Positions 44,737 to 56,571 of a stretch of 64,000 nt of DNA are shown here, piece after piece. Source of the stretch: Falciphora oryzae (taxonomy: Eukaryota; Ascomycota; Sordariomycetes; Magnaporthales; Magnaporthaceae); contig JNVV01000009.1 in the NCBI GenBank assembly GCA_000733355.1, positions 883,605-947,604 on the forward strand, written 5' to 3'. Both the position numbers and the translations under genes were made by a program. Every line of letters begins with the position of its first letter. Within the stretch, counting starts at the first letter, position 1. The notes below the pieces were generated by a model. That model was not told the DNA's origin. It worked only from the letters and a program-made list of their open reading frames with translations, and made no database searches.

Positions 44737-46256
44737 TCATCTCCTCCGCAGGTACCAGTTGAAGCTGAGCTGGCTCAGTATCTCGGGGAACGGGGTCGGG
44801 ACCTCGGAGTGGCCCTGCCTCGCGACGGGGTGGCGGAGGTAGACGGCCGAGCAGATGTTCTGGTTCACCTCGAGGTACCTCGGGATGAAGGCGAAGGGGG
44901 CCATCCAGGGGCGGGGCTCCCAGGGGGTGCGGTAGGGCTTGGACTCGTCGTGGGGGTTCTCGCGGTACTCCTTCATGATGAGATCGAACCGCTCGCGCTC
45001 CTGCTTGCTCAGCTTCTTTTCCTCGCTGACGGCATCGAACGCCGCCTGGACGTCGTCGCCGGTAACGCCGCCGGAGGGTTTTGATGACGCTGCCACGGCG
45101 GCCAGGGTATGGGGCACAATGGACAGCTGGTTCAGCACCTCGGTCAGGTGCTCGACGGGGATCTGGTCCGACGTGACGGACGCCCGGCCCGACTGGGAGA
45201 TGACCTTCTTGACCTCATGCTGGAAGGCGCGGATCTTTTGCTTGCGCTTCACGCCGAGGTCCTTGTCCATCTCGATGATGGTCTTGGCCGACTCAAGCAG
45301 CTTCTTGAGGTCGCCCCTCTTCTGCTTGACTGCTGACGCCTCGGCCTCGGCCTTGGCTTCCGGGTCGGCGACCTCTGCAGCTTCAGCCGACTCGCCCTCC
45401 TCGGCGGCAGCATCCTCGGACGCCTCGTCCTCCTCCTCCTCTGCTGCTGCCTCCACCTTTGGCTTATAGGGGCCCTTCTTGCCTAGTTTTCGTTGTAGCT
45501 CGGTCAGGTTGCCCTTTTGCTTGCCGGTCGCCAACATGACCATGTCGGGATCGACCTGGAACATGTCGCCAGGGTTGAGGAGATAACTGGGGTGTGGCAT
45601 CTGCAAAAGGAAAGATGTTAGCATCTTCTATCGAGTTTTTGACGGCCAGGAGGCAAGGAAATGAGGGGTCGTGTGCGCACCTTCTTGCCATTGACCTTGA
45701 CACGGCCGTGGACAACAAACTGCCTGGCCTGCCTGGTGCTGCTGGCGAACATGGCCCTAAAGATTGCGGTGTCCAGGCGCCTCTCGAGGGGCGCGTAGGC
45801 CATCTGCATGTACGGGGTCGCCTGGGCGCCCTTCTTGTTGTTGGTCTGCTCCGAGGCCCACTGGGAGAGCTTGCCAGACCCCCTGCCGCTCGCCTGCTCA
45901 GAGCCGTCGTGCTCGGCCATGTATCGGGGGTCCATGTCGACGACCGAGTTGAAGCGGCGGCTGAACATGCGCTCCCACTGCGACTCCCGGATGTGCTCGC
46001 CGTGGTAGGCCCTGCTGTGCGCCTTGGCGAACCACTTTTGCTGGAAGAAGGTCCTGCTCAACAGGTACTTCTCGTGGACCCTGAGCTTGGCCAGGTTGTA
46101 GAGGTTGTATTTGTTCCATGATTGGCGCACGCGCTGTGTTTGTGGTCCCAGGTCAGTGGGTTTGGCCTTTGTGGCTGCACATCAGAATGAGGGGAAGTGG
46201 CAGCAACTCACCGCCCGCTTCAGGCTGTACAGCCTCGTTGACCTTCTCAATCTCAT
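44737..46256 (-). CDS. NAM9: Mitochondrial small-subunit ribosomal protein uS4m (Nam9)
   Basis: Three exons (46256-46212, 46133-45681, 45600-44737) giving 453 aa. uS4m is an rRNA-binding protein of the mitochondrial 37S subunit. Exon 1 encodes [15 protein letters not shown] and joins [16 protein letters not shown], the conserved start. The S4 RNA-binding domain is split by intron 2: [18 protein letters not shown] | [16 protein letters not shown]. An Ala/Glu-rich acidic insert (~205-255) interrupts the second half, as in other filamentous fungi. The C-terminus is aromatic and basic (FNWYLRRR). Intron 2 has GTGCGC and CTAAC...TTTTGCAG. The La gene diverges upstream. Confidence 0.93.
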
Positions 46257-47444
46257 CTTGAGGTATGTGAATGTAGTAAAAACCCCGTCGACACCTGATA
46301 AAAGGCCGGGATGGTTCCGGAGTCGGGGCTCGGCTGGTCTTTTGGGAGGGGTTACTGCCGCTGTCGCCTTGGGCCTTCTGCATCAGTTGTCGCAGCGCTA
46401 TTCTAAAAATTTGACTCTCTGAGTGCCTCACGTGAGCGCGCGGCTGGGATGCTCCAGCTTCAAGCTCGCAATGGAGCTCTCGCGCCCCTCAATCGCTTGA
46501 ACCCCTGGACCAGAAACGCGACCAGGGGGCCCCGCTCGGGTGGCCCGAGCTCCTCCCGACTGCATGCAGGCCCAGGGGTCTCTAAAATATTATCGGCACC
46601 TAGCACCTGGCACACCCTACCAGTTCGGAAAAAGGAAAGGAACAGAAAAAAAAAAAAGGAAAGGACAGAGGAAAAGGAAAGGGATGTATATAGGAAAAGG
46701 GAAAGGATATAGGAAAAAGAGAAGGAAAATAGAAAAAGGAAGGGATATAGGAGAGGAAATAGGAAAAATTAAGAGCGTTGTTAGAACTGCTGACTTTTAT
46801 TTAGGCACTGTGGGCCCCTCTTGCAGCCGTCCCAATTGATTGGCTTGTCAGCCGCGGCGGGCAGAGGCAAGCGGGGACGGGTGGTTGGTGCGCCCGCTAT
46901 CAGTGGGGCCTCATGGCTTATCCATTGGGCGCAGATTTTTTTGTCTTTTTTTTTCGCAGCTCCCCGTCGCTCGCCGCGACGCTTCCGATTGTCCCCCAAT
47001 TGCTTCGTTCCTATTGAGTTTTGCGACAATAGGAACCTTTTGGTCCCTCTCAGTAAACACAATAGATCAATCTCCGATTGTTTTGGTCTGAATAGACCTT
47101 TAGTAAGTTATTTAATCTCCCCTTCTCCTCTGCGTCTACGACTTCGATCAGTTCTCAATCTTTTGCTTCTTCCAAACTTTCCTAGCATCTCGCTGTGACT
47201 CTCTCGGCAAACCAGCCCCGCCACACTCTTCACTGTTACCCCCTGCCGCGCAAGGCGCACCAGCAATTGATCTGCATTATCTGCACCAACTCCCTCTTCC
47301 TCTTCCTTTTACTCACAGACGCAGAGTCACACGACTGGCTCCTGCAGTCATTCGGACGGTCAGCATTTGTTTTCTACATAAGTGCAGACTCGGACTCGAA
47401 CCCTCGTGCTGACAGCTTTGCCCAGTCCACAGATCAATTCCACA
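46257..47444. promoter_or_regulatory. Divergent region NAM9 / La with polypurine tract
   Basis: 1.2 kb between divergent start codons. The main visible structure is the polypurine tract at 46627-46773. The La-proximal half is pyrimidine-rich leader sequence. Confidence 0.45.
46627..46773 (+). repeat. Polypurine (GGAAAA-type) tract
   Basis: About 147 bp that are almost only A and G, built from loose GGAAAAGG and TATAGGA units (several TATAGGA/ATAGGAAA copies), with few pyrimidines. It looks like decayed slippage and lies in the NAM9/La promoter gap. Confidence 0.85.
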
Positions 47445-48875
47445 ATGAGTGACGAGGCGCCCAAGGCTGAGGTCGCGGCGCCGGACGCTGCCGCCGCCGT
47501 CAAAGCTGAGGAGCCGGCCACCACCCTTCCTGCCACTTCGGACGCCGGCGCCGCCAAGGCCGAGCCGGAGGCTGACGCCGCCGCCGAGGCTGTTGAGGAG
47601 ACCAAGACTGAGCTCGCCAAAGAGATCAAGGCTGAGGCTGTTGAGGACACCGCCGCCGATACCACTGAGGAGGCCAACGCTGAGGCCGCCAGCGATTCGC
47701 CCGAGGATGAGGAGGAGACTGGAGCCGATGCGCCGGAGAAGTCGGATGGACTTCTGAAGACCACGGCTCAGGAAGATGAGAATTTCTCCAAGAACAGGAA
47801 ATTCGACGCATCCCTCCTTCCTGAATCCACTGATCCTGCCGAGATGCGCAAGCAGGTACTGCCATTCCCCCTCTAGCTCCCCGTCGCGCCGACACTCGCT
47901 GCCTTGAGACTAGTTCTCTGACAAAGCTTCCATCAGGTCGAGTTCTACTTCGGTGATAGCAACATCTCACAAGATAAGTTCCTGTGGGAGAACACAGACG
48001 GCTCTAAGAAGCCAATCAGCCTCAGCATCATCCACAAGTTCAAGCGCATGCAGCGCTTCAAGTCGTACGAGCAGCTCGTTGCCGCCCTCCGAGAGAGCGA
48101 GACACTCGTGATCGCCGGCGAGCCAGGCGAGGAGACGGTCGCCCGCAAGGAGCCGTACGACCCCGCGCGGGGCCACAAGCCGACCCTCAGGACCGCCTAC
48201 GTCAAGGGATTCGGCGACGAGGAGCCAACGACGCAGATCGACCTCGAGAAGTTTTTCAACAGCTTCGGCCTCGAGGTAGAGGCCGTCCGTCTCCGGCGCA
48301 CAGACAAGAAGCTCTTCAAGGGATCCGTGTTTGTCGAGTTCAAGACGGAGGAAGACTTCAAAAAGTTCCTGGAGCTGGACCCCAAGCCCAAGTGGAAGGA
48401 CCACGATCTGAAGATCATGTCCAAGGTTGACTACTGTGAAGAGAAGAACGAACTTATCAGGGCTGGCAAGCTCAAGCCGTCCACCAAGAAGGCGTTCCGG
48501 GGTGGTGTCCAGTCGGGGCGTGGCCGAGGCGGTGGAAAAGACTCAGACAAGCGCGAGTGGAAAGACCGCCGGGATAACGACCAGAAGCGAGGCTTCAACA
48601 ACAGGGGCGGCCGTGGTGGTCGTGGCCGGGGCCGGGGCCGTGGACGTGGCGGACGTGGCGGCGGCGGCCGTGGCGGTCATCGCGACGGCGACCGGGACGG
48701 ACAGCGCAACGGTGTGAAGGAGGAGCACAAGCCCAGCAACGGCAACGACGTCAAGCCGACCATCCACTCATCTGCCCCCAAGAGGGAGGCCAACGGCAAC
48801 GGCAAGCGGCCACGCGACGGCGAGGCCTCGGGTGAGGCGCCCGCGGCCAAGAAGATCGCTACTGGTGACTCATGA
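47445..48875 (+). CDS. LHP1: La RNA-binding protein
   Basis: Two exons (47445-47855, 47937-48875) giving 449 aa. La binds the 3' oligo-U of new Pol III transcripts and protects and chaperones them, including pre-tRNAs. Residues ~1-105 are an Ala/Glu-rich acidic extension. The La motif (~112-215) crosses the intron: FSKNRKFDASLLPESTDP ... RKQ | VEFYFGDSNISQDKFL and ISLSIIHKFKRMQ. An RRM follows at ~235-320 (TAYVKGFGDEEP; LFKGSVFVEFKTEEDF). The tail is RGG-rich (GRGRGRGRGG), then a basic region with KRPRDG and KKIA that may act as an NLS. The acceptor CATCAG and donor GTACTG give a phase-0 join. Confidence 0.93.
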
Positions 48876-51800
48876 AGTCGCCATAATGACATGACATTCC
48901 CTTTCTCTCAACAAATCTCGATTTCCATTGCATATTCTACTCGCTATCTCATGTCTCCTTCTTCCTCATATTCTCATCATGTTTTCTTACGGATCATGGC
49001 GTTGGCACGACTGGAACTTCCTTTAGGCACAGTAGATACTCCAGCTTTGTTACGTTAGTAAGGAGAAGAAAAATATCACACGAGTTCGCCTTTAATGAAT
49101 TTCGAAGGACCAATGAGTGATTGGAGAGGAATATTCGCAACTGACGACCACATGCACCGTCATCTTATGGCTTCTGAGTCTGAGTAAACTCTGGCGGCAG
49201 TTCAGACCCCGAATTCCCGAGATTTGGGTATGCGGCTCATTTCACAGCTGCGAGAGAAAGGATCAAGGCTGCATTCTCGCGACGCTTCTCTGATGGGACG
49301 TCACCGGCTAAAAGACAGATGTTTTTTCATTGCCGATCAGGATCGTTGGGCAGGTGAAGGTATGCCAGGTTCCTAGGCCAGACAAACCAAACAAACACGT
49401 TTATGAGGCCTTGGGTGCTTGGGTAGATCTCGGGGACAAAGTTTTTTGAGGCACTGTGCCGTGTCTCCATCAATGAGGCAGAAACGAACACGGTCGACTG
49501 CAGAAAATGTGAGAAATGACACGACAGGGAAACGGGGTGAAGCTGGTGGCAAGTGACCCCCAAGCTGTACGACGATGAAAGGCCCGGGTAAACAGATTGC
49601 TGCCGGCATGATCAAGGTGACGCTACGTGGAGCTTGTGCTGGAATTACATGGATGAAAACATGATTTTCTCCGTCGGCAGGATCGAATGGCACAAACCGG
49701 GGGAGGAGAGTCCCTGAATCAGACTCCAACGGCTCGCTCGGGGGCCGGCTGGGCCCGGGCCTGTCCGTAAGTGCGGAGAGGCCAGGGCTGCTTGTGCTGT
49801 GATGGGGCGCCCGTCGAAACATTTCTGGGTGTTTCTCTTGTTTGTCTTGACAGTGCTTGGTGGGCGGAGAAGCGTGGAAGTTTCTTTGGTGAAATTAAAA
49901 TAAACAAGAAATTTGGTTGGTAAGCTGGGGAGAGAGAAAAAGAAGACTGCCGTGTTCCCGGCGGCGTCACAGAGTTCTCTGCATGGCCATCTTCGTTGGG
50001 GAATCAAGCTTCGCCGTCATCAAACAAACTCCCCTCATGTGACAGAACCCCTCCGCGACGGAGCAGTGCAGCCGCTCGTCCCTTCTCCAGCAAGTCGCCT
50101 TCGCGGTCATTGCGCAATTGGCGGCGGCGCGACAGATGGACGAGACGAAGTGTAACAATACGGAGGGTTTAGTTTACCTGGAGCGCGAGCAAAGCCCGGG
50201 CTGTCTCCCTTTTTTTTTTTTTTTCTTTTCTTTTTGCCCCCGCGCTGCCAGCACCTGGCGCGGCTCGGTCAGGGAAACAGGGGGCGGCGGGCCAAGCACG
50301 GGCTGGACAACGGCTTCCCGTGGAATACTCCACGGGTTCTGGGACTGCGCTGGAGGCGACTGGCAGGCTGGGGACCGTCCAAAAGATGGGTGGCGCAACG
50401 CGGGCAGACCTGAGAGATGTGGGTATGCGCTAGGCCGAATCCATGTTCCTGTTGAGTAATTCGAGGTCTCATGTATGGTTCAAGCCGCCATGGAGTCGAA
50501 GCAGGGCCGTCCAGTGCGCTGCACCCCATTTGAAATACAATACTCGATAATATCGCTCCCCTTCGAACCGCAGCTGCAATCCCCTATTTTTTTTCTTGTC
50601 GTTTCCGGCCGGACTCTCCGACGCTACGGGCGCTTGCAGCCTCGAGTCTTGATTGATTCCCCCGATTGGATTGGATTGGATTGGATTGGACTCTAGCGCT
50701 CGCTGCACGGTCCACGACACGCGACCAGAACAGCGACCCTTGCCAGACCAAGTTGGATCGCAGTTGACGCCAACCTGCGCACGAACACGCGCCCTGGGAT
50801 CGCGGGGTCGAGGCCAGCCCAGGGTGTCAGCCTGAAAAAGAAACAATCGCTTGTCTCCTTGTCTGCTATAATACCCATACCCATATATCATCCGAGCCAC
50901 GGCGCTTTTGCATCTTGCGACCGACGCCGTCGGCCCTACCACACACACTGGTCTTCTAGCCCTTCGCTGGTTGGTCTGTGTGCGAGCCTCTATCTCTTGC
51001 TTGTCGTTGCTTTTTCTGCGCTTCCTCTCACCTTCTATTCCCGTATCAAGCTGAACTAGCTGCTGTGGCTTGAGACGACCTTTTCTCCCGAGGCGTTGGC
51101 CTGGCTTTTGGGCTCGACGGGCGAGCGGAATACTGCCGCACATTCGACGTTTGTCTCCTCCCTCCCGCAGTCCTTCCCTTTGGTCCAAGTGTCGCCCGCG
51201 TCTAACTGGGCACTTGTACCTACTGTGTATCTAGTAGTATAGCTCTGCGCCTCCAAGACACCTTGGCAACTTGGCAGCTCAGCCCTGGATCCCCCAACCC
51301 GGGACGCTGGCACGCTGGCACCCTGGACTCCGGCCCATGAGATAGTCCTCGGAAGCTTGCTCCAGCTCTCATCCACCCACCATTGGCTCCCTTGCTGCTG
51401 CAGCTATCACTGCTGCTATCGCAACCCGACCAGAATCGCCCCGGACAGGGACCAACCAGGTTTAGCGGCCACGCTCGCCGGTCAAATCCCACGCCCGCCA
51501 CACCATTCATGGCGTGGCCGGCTGCCCCTGTTTATCTCCCCGTGCCTTATCTTCCCCTCCGTCGCTTCCGGGCGCTCCCATCCCACGACGGTGACGACGT
51601 CTGGACTGGTTGGTCGGTCTTGGTACCACCATCCACCGCTCGCCGAGACCCCGCATTCTGATCGTTGGTAGCTGGATCGAATACTGAGCTGTTCAAATTG
51701 ACTGCCACCGGGCTCACATCGCACAACGTTTGCGATTGCTTTCCCGGTGGCCGACCCTGGAGCTGTCTGCCCTTCCGCTGCCTGTCTGCTCGAGAGGGAA

Positions 51801-52021
51801 AAAAAGACGGGAAGGCCACTCACAGACAAGGCAGCTGGAAAGCGGACTGCAGAAAAGGAGGAGCCTCGGGCGCTACCCCAGACCCGCAGACGACTCCACG
51901 AAACACATCGGCCCCGCTCCTGTGCAGGCCGGTCAGCCTGGACACCTCCCGACTAGTGAGGAGTAGGTAGGTCTTTCACACCCGGGGCGGCCGGATGCGC
52001 ATCGGATCCTTCCCCAGAACA
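48876..52021. other. Long intergenic region, probable extended leader of the C6 regulator
   Basis: 3.1 kb without a recognisable gene. The right part (about 50900-52021) is C/T-rich with many short plus-strand frames, as expected for a long 5' leader or promoter of a regulatory gene. A GATTG pentamer repeat lies at 50664-50692. Confidence 0.45.
50664..50692 (+). repeat. GATTG pentanucleotide tandem repeat
   Basis: Five and a half uninterrupted GATTG units. The reverse strand reads as repeated CAATC, close to but not the CCAAT core. Confidence 0.9.
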
Positions 52022-54919
52022 ATGGACAAACAGCTTTTTGCGCAGAAACCCCCTCCGCCCCGCGACGGCATGGGTCTCGGGGCCAACATGGGCGACGGCA
52101 GCTCGTCGTCGTCGACACCCGTCCCCAATAAGAAGAAGCCCCGGCGCGGCACCGATGCAGCAAATCAGAAGCGCCGGTGCGTCAGCACCGCCTGCATCGC
52201 CTGCCGCCGGCGCAAGTCCAAGTGCGATGCCGCCCTCCCCAGCTGTGCGGCCTGCGCCAGCGTCTACGGCACCGAGTGTGTATACGACCCCAACTCGGAT
52301 CATCGCCGCAAGGGCGTCTACCGCGAGAAGATCGACAGCATGAAGGCTCAGAGCTCCACTCTCCAGATCCTCATCGAGGCTATACTCAACGCCTCCGAGG
52401 AGGACGTCCCTGCTATAGTCAAGCGGATCCGTACCTGCGACAGTCTTGACGCCGTCGCCGAGTCGATTATGAAGGAGGAAAATAGTCACGAGGAAGAGGA
52501 GGATGACGACCTGTCTGGTGGCTTCGAGTACACCACGGACCAGCCCTTTGCCGGCGAGAGGGACCTCGCCAGAAAGATGGGAGAACTGCGTCTCGAGAAC
52601 GGCCTGGTTCGCTTCATTGGCGGCACGTCCCACCTGATCTATCTCGGCGACCCCAACGAGATACCCAGGGATGTCGACGGCGATGGGCCGCTCTCCGATG
52701 ACGCCGCTGATCCGTTTGCAAGCTGGACCGAGGTCACCAAGGACACCCAGCTGATCGTCCACCTGGTCAACATGTACTTTGCCTGGCACTATCCCTATTT
52801 TACTACCCTATCCAGAAGCCTTTTCTACCGCGACCTGCTCAAGGGAAAGCAACGGGGCGAGTCTGCACGACCGTCGTACTGCTCCTCGCTACTGGTCAAC
52901 GCCATCCTAGCTCTCGGCTGCCACTTCACCAGTGTCCCCGGCGCCTTTGGTACGCCAGGCGACAGCCGAACCAAGGGTGACCACTTCTTCGCCGAGGCCA
53001 AGAGACTCATCGTAGTCAACGACGAGTATGAAAAGCCGCGGCTGACAACAGTCCAGGCCCTAGCTCTCATGTCGGTGCGTGAGGCCGGCTGCGGCCGCGA
53101 GGCCAAAGGATGGGTCTACAGCGGCATGAGCTTTCGGATGGCTCAGGATATCGGACTGAACCTCGACGCAGGTGCCATCACGTCAGACAGGGAGAAGATG
53201 GATGAGCAGCAGATCGACGCACGCCGGGTGACGTTCTGGGGCTGTTTTCTATTCGACAAAGCCTGGTCCAACTACTTGGGACGGCTACCACAGCTGCCCA
53301 AGAACTCGTTCAACGTGCCCAAGTACGACGTCTTCCCTGACGAGGATGCCGAGATGTGGTCGCCCTACACCGACACCGGCTTTGACCAGGCCTCCCAACA
53401 GCCGTCAAGGACAAGAGCTGTCGGCCTGCAACTATCGCAGCTGTGCGAGATCAGCAGCGACCTTCTTCTTTTCTTTTATCACCCGAATCATATCGGAAGG
53501 TCGAGCGGCAAGTCAGTAGAGCTGAAGAAGCTGAGCGAACTCCATAGACGGCTCGAAGACTGGCGAAAGGCGCTACCTACCGAGTTTGAGCCCAAGGAGG
53601 ACCAACTGCCTAATGTTATCTTGATGCAGTACGCCCCTTGCTCTCCGCCCTTGTTTTCTTTCCTTCCTTTCCCACGAGGTAATCAAACGTCAACGCGCTA
53701 ACGAAATGGCCATTTTAGCATGTTTTTCCATCTCCAGTATATTCACCTGTTCCGGCCGTTCCTGAGATATGCGCCGGCGAACTCACCGCTGCCGTCGCAC
53801 GTGTCCCCTCGCCGCATTTGCACCGCCAACGCTGGAGCCATTTCCAAGCTGATGAGGTTATATAAAAAGACATATAACCTACGGCAAATATGCAACATTG
53901 CCGTTTACATGGTGCATTCGGCTTGCACCATTCACCTCCTCAACCTGCCAGAAAAGACGGCAAGACGAGACGTAATACACGGGGTAAAGCAACTCGAAGA
54001 GATTGCCGAGGACTGGCCGTGCGCGAGGCGGACCCTCAGCATCCTCAGCGTGCTCTCCCGGAAGTGGGGTGTGGAAATGCCCGAGGAGGCTTCCATCGTA
54101 CTGCGACGGACGGACGAGATGTACGGCGGGTTTAGCACTGCGGACGTCCCTTCGCCTAGTATAGCCGGGGATGTGTCGACGCCCGCCGGTGCCGGTTCAT
54201 ATGCCAACTCACCTCCGGCGGCACTTACAGAGAAGCAACAGCAGTTTAACGCGGCCATGGCGCAGGCAACCACGCCAGCAGCAGCGGCGCCGCAAAGGTT
54301 AGATCAGAACGGACACGCAGGTCCGATGCGGCCGCAGGCTATGGTGGGAGGAGGCTACGAATCGAGGTCGACGCCATCTCCTGGAGCGCGTCGACAGCAG
54401 CAACCACCCAAGCCGACTGTCCATCCCGTCCAGAATGCAGGCCATGGTAACAGCGGCCTCGACAGCGGTAGTAGTAATAACGGCGGCGGCGTCAACCCGA
54501 ACGCGCCCATGTCTATGGCAGAGGCGATGGCGTCGATGAACGCGTGGCCGATACAGGGCTACAGCAACCCGTACACGGCCACGACGCCGGTGACGACGGC
54601 GGGCGGTGTGGTGGGCGGCATGAACGGGTCGAGCCGCGTCTCCCCCGCGTCGGCGCGCACCCCGAATTCGATGTACGCCGTCGACGGGCAGGAATGGTAC
54701 CTCAAGGACGGCGTCAGCTGGCAGCAGAACTTTGAGACGTGGGACCTTGGCAACTCTAGCAACGGTGGCGGCGGCGGCACCGCTGCCGGGATGCAAGACC
54801 CATCGGCCATGTTCATGTTCCGGGGCATGCGAGGGGCCGCCGATGCTGATTCAGCCTCGATGCTGGACTCGCTGGGCACCGGTATGGAGGGTCTAGATCA
54901 CCTGCCGGGGCTGGATTGA
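52022..54919 (+). CDS. Zn(II)2Cys6 transcription factor with fungal-specific TF domain
   Basis: Two exons (52022-53628, 53719-54919) giving 935 aa. The binuclear cluster has Cys at 58, 61, 68, 75, 78 and 86 (CIACRRRKSKC ... CAACASVYGTEC), preceded by basic NLS-like KKKPRR and QKRR. The region YDPNSDHRRKGVYREK and a linker follow; the middle homology domain (~230-600) contains YCSSLLVNAILALGCHF, VQALALMSVREAGCGREAKG, WVYSGMSFRMAQDIGLNL and VTFWGCFLFDKAWSNYLGR. The C-terminal ~300 residues are Gln/Asn/Ser/Gly-rich and may activate transcription. Genome annotation often labels this group NIT-4/NirA-like; I cannot confirm a nitrogen role. An in-frame ATG at 51995 is an alternative start, but 52022 has A at -3 and G at +4. 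The intron (90 nt) has CTAAC and ATTTTAG. Confidence 0.9.
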
Positions 54920-55441
54920 GGCGGGAGAAAGTAACGAGCGAATCTGGCCCACCAAGGCCAACACTTTCCCCGGCTATGGTCTGTACGCCCTATTTTGTGA
55001 CTATGCGATACCCTCCGTTGTGTGGACGGACCAACAAAGGGCTACAGCTTTGGAATTATCCAAACGTCGGACTTCATAGGGGGTTGGAGGACCGAGGTCC
55101 GCCTCTCGGTTATGTTATCCCTTTTCGTTTCAAGTGCCTTTTTTGGTTTCTGGTGGCTCTAGTATTTGGATTGCTGGGGGCTGGGCGTATGTTGAGCTCT
55201 ATTGTCGTAACAAAAGGAAGGGAAAAGCCTGGGCCGGAAGCTGGCTGTATATATCGCCTTGAATGTGCACTGCTTTTTGGGGGCTTGGAGCAATCCAGTG
55301 GGACAAATCACTTCGCTCTACGCTGATTGATGTAGTTGTGATGGTCGTCAGGCGACAGACACGCAGTATAATCGCTTCCTCCCAGATGTCAAATATGAGG
55401 CTCCTAGTCTCCCTCATAACCATCCATACACGAAGTCCTGA
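54920..55441. other. Convergent intergenic gap
   Basis: Holds the 3' ends of the C6 regulator and the FHIT-type gene. No gene seen. Confidence 0.5.
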
Positions 55442-56125
55442 TCACCTGCTGCCCTGCCCATTCCCAGCCTCCCCACCGCCACTCTCCCCTTCCTCATCAG
55501 CCGCCATGCGCCTCAGCACCTCGCGGAACACGCCCGCCTCTTCCTCCATCTCGCCCATGGAGCGCGGGGCGCGGTCGGCGTCCTCGATGCGTGGGAACGC
55601 GCCTCCCGGCTCTGGTCTTTGTTGGGCGGCATCCCACAGCTTGCCGCCGACGTTGCCGTCTTCGGCGTGCATGCGCTCGTACAGCTCGTCGGGCTGGCCC
55701 GCGTCGGCGGCCGTGTCGAGGCTGCGCGCGCGGGGGATGACGTGCACGTGCACGTGGGGCACTGTCTGCCCTGCTTCGGGCCCGTCCTGGATCGCGATGT
55801 TGAAGGAGCCAGCTGCTTCTTCTAGCGATTTCGCTGTTGTTGTTGTTGCTGTTGAGGTTGTGGGAGAGGAGGAAAAGTAGTGAAGCGCCAGCATGCGCTG
55901 CACGCGCTGCACGGCCGTGAAGAGGTCCGTCAGCTCCGGGGGGGCCAGGTCCGTCAGGCGCCGGTGCGGCACGCGCGGGCACACCAGCACGTGGCCCGGC
56001 AGCAGCGGCTTGAGGTTGACGAGGGCGAAGGAGTGCGGGGTCGTCAGGAAGACCTGGGACGTCACCTCGAAGGGGCCGAAGCGGATGGGTGACTGGTCAC
56101 TGCTGCTGCCGCCTTTGGAGCCCAT
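55442..56125 (-). CDS. HNT2: FHIT-type dinucleoside triphosphate hydrolase (HIT family)
   Basis: A single exon of 227 aa from ATG at 56123-56125; the open frame continues upstream, but the family starts near here. These enzymes split Ap3A-type dinucleotides into AMP and ADP. The HIT motif is HVHVHVIPR, with His at 124, 126 and 128. The preceding block NIAIQDGPEAGQTVPH is typical of FHIT and not of other HIT branches. The N-terminal FALVNLKPLLPGHVLVCPRV is the usual strand-turn-strand. A Ser/Thr-rich insert (~85-100) and a long C-terminal extension with acidic and Gly-rich parts make it longer than human FHIT (147 aa). Confidence 0.9.
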   Translation of the reverse strand: MGSKGGSSSDQSPIRFGPFEVTSQVFLTTPHSFALVNLKPLLPGHVLVCPRVPHRRLTDLAPPELTDLFTAVQRVQRMLALHYFSSSPTTSTATTTTAKSLEEAAGSFNIAIQDGPEAGQTVPHVHVHVIPRARSLDTAADAGQPDELYERMHAEDGNVGGKLWDAAQQRPEPGGAFPRIEDADRAPRSMGEMEEEAGVFREVLRRMAADEEGESGGGEAGNGQGSR

Positions 56126-56571
56126 GGTGGTGATGCTTCTGGTGGTGGTGGTTGTGGTGGTGCAGCTTCGATGGTTGAAGAGGGCTGCTGCTGCTGGCTG
56201 GCTGGTGAGTCTGGCGCGCATGGGGAAACTAGGCTCTACGTGTTTGGTTTGGGGTCGGGTGCACAAAATGATTTGAAGAGCGACATGAAGATGCCGCCCG
56301 CCGCAAGTAACTGAGGACGGTTGTTCGAGGTCTTGCGGTTTAGCCGATTCCAGCGCATGATGTAATTGATTGACAGCGACTGAGGCGTTCCCCACAGGCC
56401 TGTGTTGTACCTAATGGATCCAATTTTGGTGTGCTTTTGTCCAGCCAAATGTGCTGTGAGCAGCCAACAGACCAGAAATAGCGACAGACGTATCATACAG
56501 CGTGACATCTTTACCGCATAAGTCATAAAAAGAACACAGGCAACATTTCCCCGCGAGCCAGTCCACGCCGA
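56126..56571. other. Intergenic, no gene seen
   Basis: FHIT-type promoter side and KU70 3' flank. Nothing recognised. Confidence 0.5.

Noticed and set aside
47388..47405. B-box-like GGTTCGAGTCC on the minus strand upstream of La
   Set aside because: No matching A-box, no cloverleaf, and the T stem does not pair; probably chance.
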